NCBI RefSeq assembly: GCF_000004075.3
Contig: NC_026655.2
Coordinates: 1,488,001 to 1,552,000, forward strand
From: Cucumis sativus
Taxonomy: Eukaryota > Streptophyta > Magnoliopsida > Cucurbitales > Cucurbitaceae
Direction of reading: 5' to 3'
DNA length: 64,000 bases
Positions within the stretch are counted from its first letter, which is position 1, and each line of letters opens with the position of its first letter. Both the position numbers and the translations under genes were made by a program. This document shows positions 61,249 through 64,000 of this stretch, piece after piece. The notes under the pieces were generated by a model, which made no database searches, was not told the DNA's origin, and saw only the letters and a program-made list of their open reading frames with translations.

Positions 61249-62561
61249 ATGGCTGCTGCTGCTGGTGGTGTTGTTAATAAACAAGATCATTTGGAACTGC
61301 CTCCTGGTTTTCGATTTCATCCCACTGATGAAGAACTCATTTCTCATTACTTGTTTGAGAAAGTTATGGATAGTAGTTTCTGTTGTAGAGCAATTGGTGA
61401 TGTTGATCTTAACAAATCTGAGCCTTGGGATTTGCCTTGTAACTGACCTTAACAACCTCTCTGTTTTGTTTTGTTTGGAATTTCTCTCTTGATGTTTCTT
61501 TGTTGATTTTTGAATTTTTGATGATTTGGGGTTTTCAGGGAAGGCGAAAATGGGAGAAAAAGAGTGGTATTTTTTTTGTGTTAGAGATAGAAAATACCCA
61601 ACTGGATTGAGGACGAACAGAGCAACTGAAGCTGGGTACTGGAAAGCTACTGGTAAAGATAAAGACATTTATAGAGGAAAATCTCTTGTGGGTATGAAGA
61701 AAACTTTGGTTTTTTATAGAGGAAGAGCTCCAAAAGGTGAAAAATCTGATTGGGTTATGCATGAATATCGATTAGAGGGTAAACTCTCTGCTCTAAACCT
61801 TCCCAAAACTGCCAAGGTATGAATTCAATTGATCGTTGAATTTTTGTTTGTTGCTCTGTTTTTGTCTTCTTCTTGAATTCTTCTGCCCTTTTTTTTTTAT
61901 GCAGAATGAGTGGGTGATTTGTAGAGTATTTCAGAAGAATTCAAGTGGGAAGAAAGTGGATATTTCTGGGATATCGAAATTGGGTTCTTTCGGGAATGAA
62001 TTTAGCCACTCTATTCTTCCTCCATTAACAGATTCCTTACCATTTAATGGAGAAACCAAACGCCCTGTTGTTCAATTGGCTAATAACAGTAACGTGCCCT
62101 GCTTCTCCATCGCCATGGATTCTCAAACAAAACTTGAACCAATGGCTTCTTCTTACAACAACAACAACAACACCAACACTTCTTTATTCTCTATAATTCC
62201 CAATCCAATCGATTCATTTCCAAGAAACCCACATTCAAACTCAATGTATTCACCTCCAAATCAGACCTTCTCCCTTCCTCCTCCAAATCTCCAGTTCACA
62301 AACTCCCTTCTTTTACAAGAACAACAATCACTCCTCAGAGCTTTGATTCAAAACGTCAATGGCGGAAACACATTCAAAACAGAAAGAGAAAAAATCAGCA
62401 TCTCCCAAGAAACCTGCCTCACCACCGATCTCAACAACGAAATTTCATCTGTTTTCCCAAATCTCGAAATGGGTCGAAGGCCGTTTGGTAATTCTCAACA
62501 AGAAGCTCCACCAGGTCCTAATATGCCACCGATCGACCTCGACGGGTTCTGGAATTACTGA
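61249..62561 (+). CDS. NAC: NAC transcription factor, ORE1/NAC100 clade
   Basis: Three exons, 61249-61438, 61539-61816 and 61905-62561, give 374 residues. The NAC domain covers about 16-168: subdomain [58 protein letters not shown] and [41 protein letters not shown], and [12 protein letters not shown]. The first splice (CCTT/GTAACT to CAG/GGAAGG) rebuilds the invariant PWDLPWKAK. The C-terminal half is N-, S- and P-rich, as expected for an activation region, and ends [12 protein letters not shown] miR164 site is present (next entry), which with the NAC domain places it in the ORE1/NAC079/NAC100 group, whose members drive age-dependent senescence and organ growth. Which one cannot be decided. 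Confidence 0.95.
62089..62109 (+). promoter_or_regulatory. miR164 target site in the NAC coding sequence
   Basis: The last 18 bases of this 21-base stretch, ACGTGCCCTGCTTCTCCA, are fully complementary to the 5' 18 bases of miR164 (UGGAGAAGCAGGGCACGU). Only the three bases facing the miRNA 3' end differ. It lies in the third exon over codons 218-224 (NVPCFS), the usual position in miR164-regulated NAC genes. Confidence 0.93.
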
Positions 62562-64000
62562 AGTTAGCAGATGAAGAAGCTGAAGAATTAAAAATATATA
62601 TACATATATACACATATAATAAATGGGAATTTTGGGATTTGGTTTAGTTATAGAATGTGGGTGTTTATCTGTCTAGATTATCAAAGAATGAAAAAGAAAA
62701 AAGTGTGGAAACTAAGGTGAATTAATATTACAATTGTATGGCGAATGAAGGGAAGAGAGAAGAAATGGAAGGTGGGGTTGGTTTTGTTTTGTGTTGAAAT
62801 TATGATTGGAGATGAAGACTGAAAGAATAGGATTCAGTCGGTGGATAACTAATCTACTCTTTGTTTAATAATATTTCTTTCTGTCCTTTGGGATTTGGCT
62901 CTTACTTCACCCACACCCCACCATTCTCTTAATTTTAATTTACATTGAGAATCGAATTAAATGTAATTTGTTCAAATGATAGGAACATGAAATTGTTTGT
63001 ATACTGATTTTTAAAACTATTGATCTTCAAACCTCGGCTATTCCGTTGCAGATTCGGATGATTGGATTTTGTGTTTAAATTAAGGGATAAAGAAGAAGAA
63101 GAAGAAGAATGAGACGTGAAGAAGATGTAGAAATGGTAGAGAGGGGATGAAAATAATGCAGTGTCCATCTACGATTATTATTATTATTATTTGGTTGTGG
63201 TTTTCTCAATTTGAAAAATTAGGGTTTAGATTAGAAATTTTTCCATTTTTAATTATTGTCTTGACCTCATTCACATAATTGGGAGAATTAGAGTCGGCTT
63301 GGAGAATTCATATCATTTATTTTTAATGTAATTAAACACATTGGATATTGATGGATTCCTTAATTTAAGGTTACATACGCTTAATAGCGTAATTAATTGG
63401 TATTCGTTTTAATTAAATACGGATACATTCTATTACACAACTTGTTTTAGTTTTTCTAAAAAAATTATGAAAATATTCACTAATATAGTAAACTATTTGT
63501 ATACATCGACATAAACTAATAATTTGATTATTATAATCAGCGACAATAAAAAAGAGATATTTTTAAATATAGTAAAAAAGTTAATAATCTTTTATCATTT
63601 GTCACGGTGATAGAGCATATCCATGTCAATTATTATAAATAAAATTCAAAATTTTGTAAATATTTTATTAAATTTATATTTTCTTTTTTGATAATTCACC
63701 CACATAATATGTATTTTTAAATAATAAGAAATATATATAGATTTTTTTGTTCATTGAGTTTTTATCTACTCTGTTAGAGTTTAATATTTTACATTTTTAC
63801 GATGTTTTAAATTTGATTTTAATTGAGTTTTTATGTTTTATTTTATCGTTCTAGGGTTTTGAACTTTGTTTTGTTTCAAATTTTACATTTTTAACTTTAA
63901 TTTTTGTTATTAAATATTCATTTTCGGGCTGTTTATGTTTTACTTAAATTTAAATAATATGATATAAAATTTTAATTTAGATTTTATATTAATTATTTAC
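62562..64000. other. 3' flank of the NAC gene and AT-rich spacer
   Basis: The NAC 3' UTR is followed by GAA (about 63088-63108) and ATT (about 63174-63190) microsatellites and a MITE-like segment at 63455-63670. No gene is supported. Confidence 0.55.
63455..63670. mobile_element. MITE-like element, third diverged copy
   Basis: Left arm AAATTATGAAAATATTCACT and right arm CAAAATTTTGTAAATATTTT are loosely inverted, with TATAATCAGCGACAAT and GTGATAGAGCATAT inside, echoing the elements at 25.15 and 26.81 kb. Weakly supported. Confidence 0.3.

Noticed and set aside
61249-61446. A truncated 65-residue NAC protein
   Set aside because: The stop lies inside the first intron; splicing at CCTT/GTAACT restores the full NAC domain.

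Overview
The window is plant nuclear DNA: AT-rich, with long intergenic stretches, GT-AG introns, plastid-targeted photosynthesis proteins, Dof, NAC and RWP-RK transcription factors, large PPR proteins and an alpha-expansin. The gene set is that of a eudicot. Several AT-rich mini-repeats resemble ones I remember from cucurbits (cucumber or melon), so a Cucurbitaceae source is my best guess, held with moderate confidence. There is no bacterial, CRISPR or plasmid content.

Layout from left to right: a CLE45-like signalling peptide gene (minus, 2.5 kb); an EMB514/DOMINO1-like gene (plus, 6.8-8.7 kb); an RKD-type RWP-RK factor (plus, 10.9-12.3 kb); an intronless DYW-class PPR gene (plus, 13.1-14.9 kb); plastid NAD-malate dehydrogenase (minus, 16.1-17.3 kb, with a likely leader intron); geranylgeranyl reductase CHLP (minus, 19.0-20.5 kb); a GDSL esterase/lipase (plus, 22.1-24.4 kb); a cycling Dof factor (plus, 27.9-29.8 kb); a small HNH-domain gene in four exons (minus, 33.0-35.7 kb); LHCA4 (minus, 37.8-38.7 kb); an alpha-expansin (minus, 41.0-41.9 kb); a probable C/D-box snoRNA locus (plus, 46.3-46.9 kb); the NDH subunit PnsB4 in six exons (minus, 47.0-48.0 kb); two tandem tRNA-Ile(AAU) genes; an Mpo1-like DUF962 gene (plus, 49.2-50.3 kb); a second PPR gene (minus, 50.6-52.1 kb); ribosomal protein L34 (minus, 53.4-55.1 kb); and a miR164-targeted NAC factor (plus, 61.2-62.6 kb). 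The rest is AT-rich spacer with microsatellites, two tandem duplications, inverted-repeat mini-elements and a few degraded repeat fragments.

Four products serve the chloroplast: malate dehydrogenase (NAD redox balance), CHLP (phytyl chains for chlorophyll and tocopherol), LHCA4 (photosystem I antenna) and PnsB4 (NDH complex). The DYW PPR protein is probably an organellar RNA editing factor. The others act in development and growth. I see no operon-like logic. The grouping is best read as ancient conserved linkage: from memory, the Arabidopsis counterparts fall in small clusters near At3g47470-47530, At1g74440-74480 with At1g18720-18790, and At1g69530-69620 with At1g26770-26880, as if this window kept a single ancestral order that later duplications split up in Arabidopsis.

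I did not find a wholly new system. The observations most worth a second look are the snoRNA locus, whose two guide segments match adjoining stretches of 25S rRNA, and the merged synteny. All coordinates, exon joins and motif calls were read by eye; gene names and Arabidopsis loci come from memory, with no search run.
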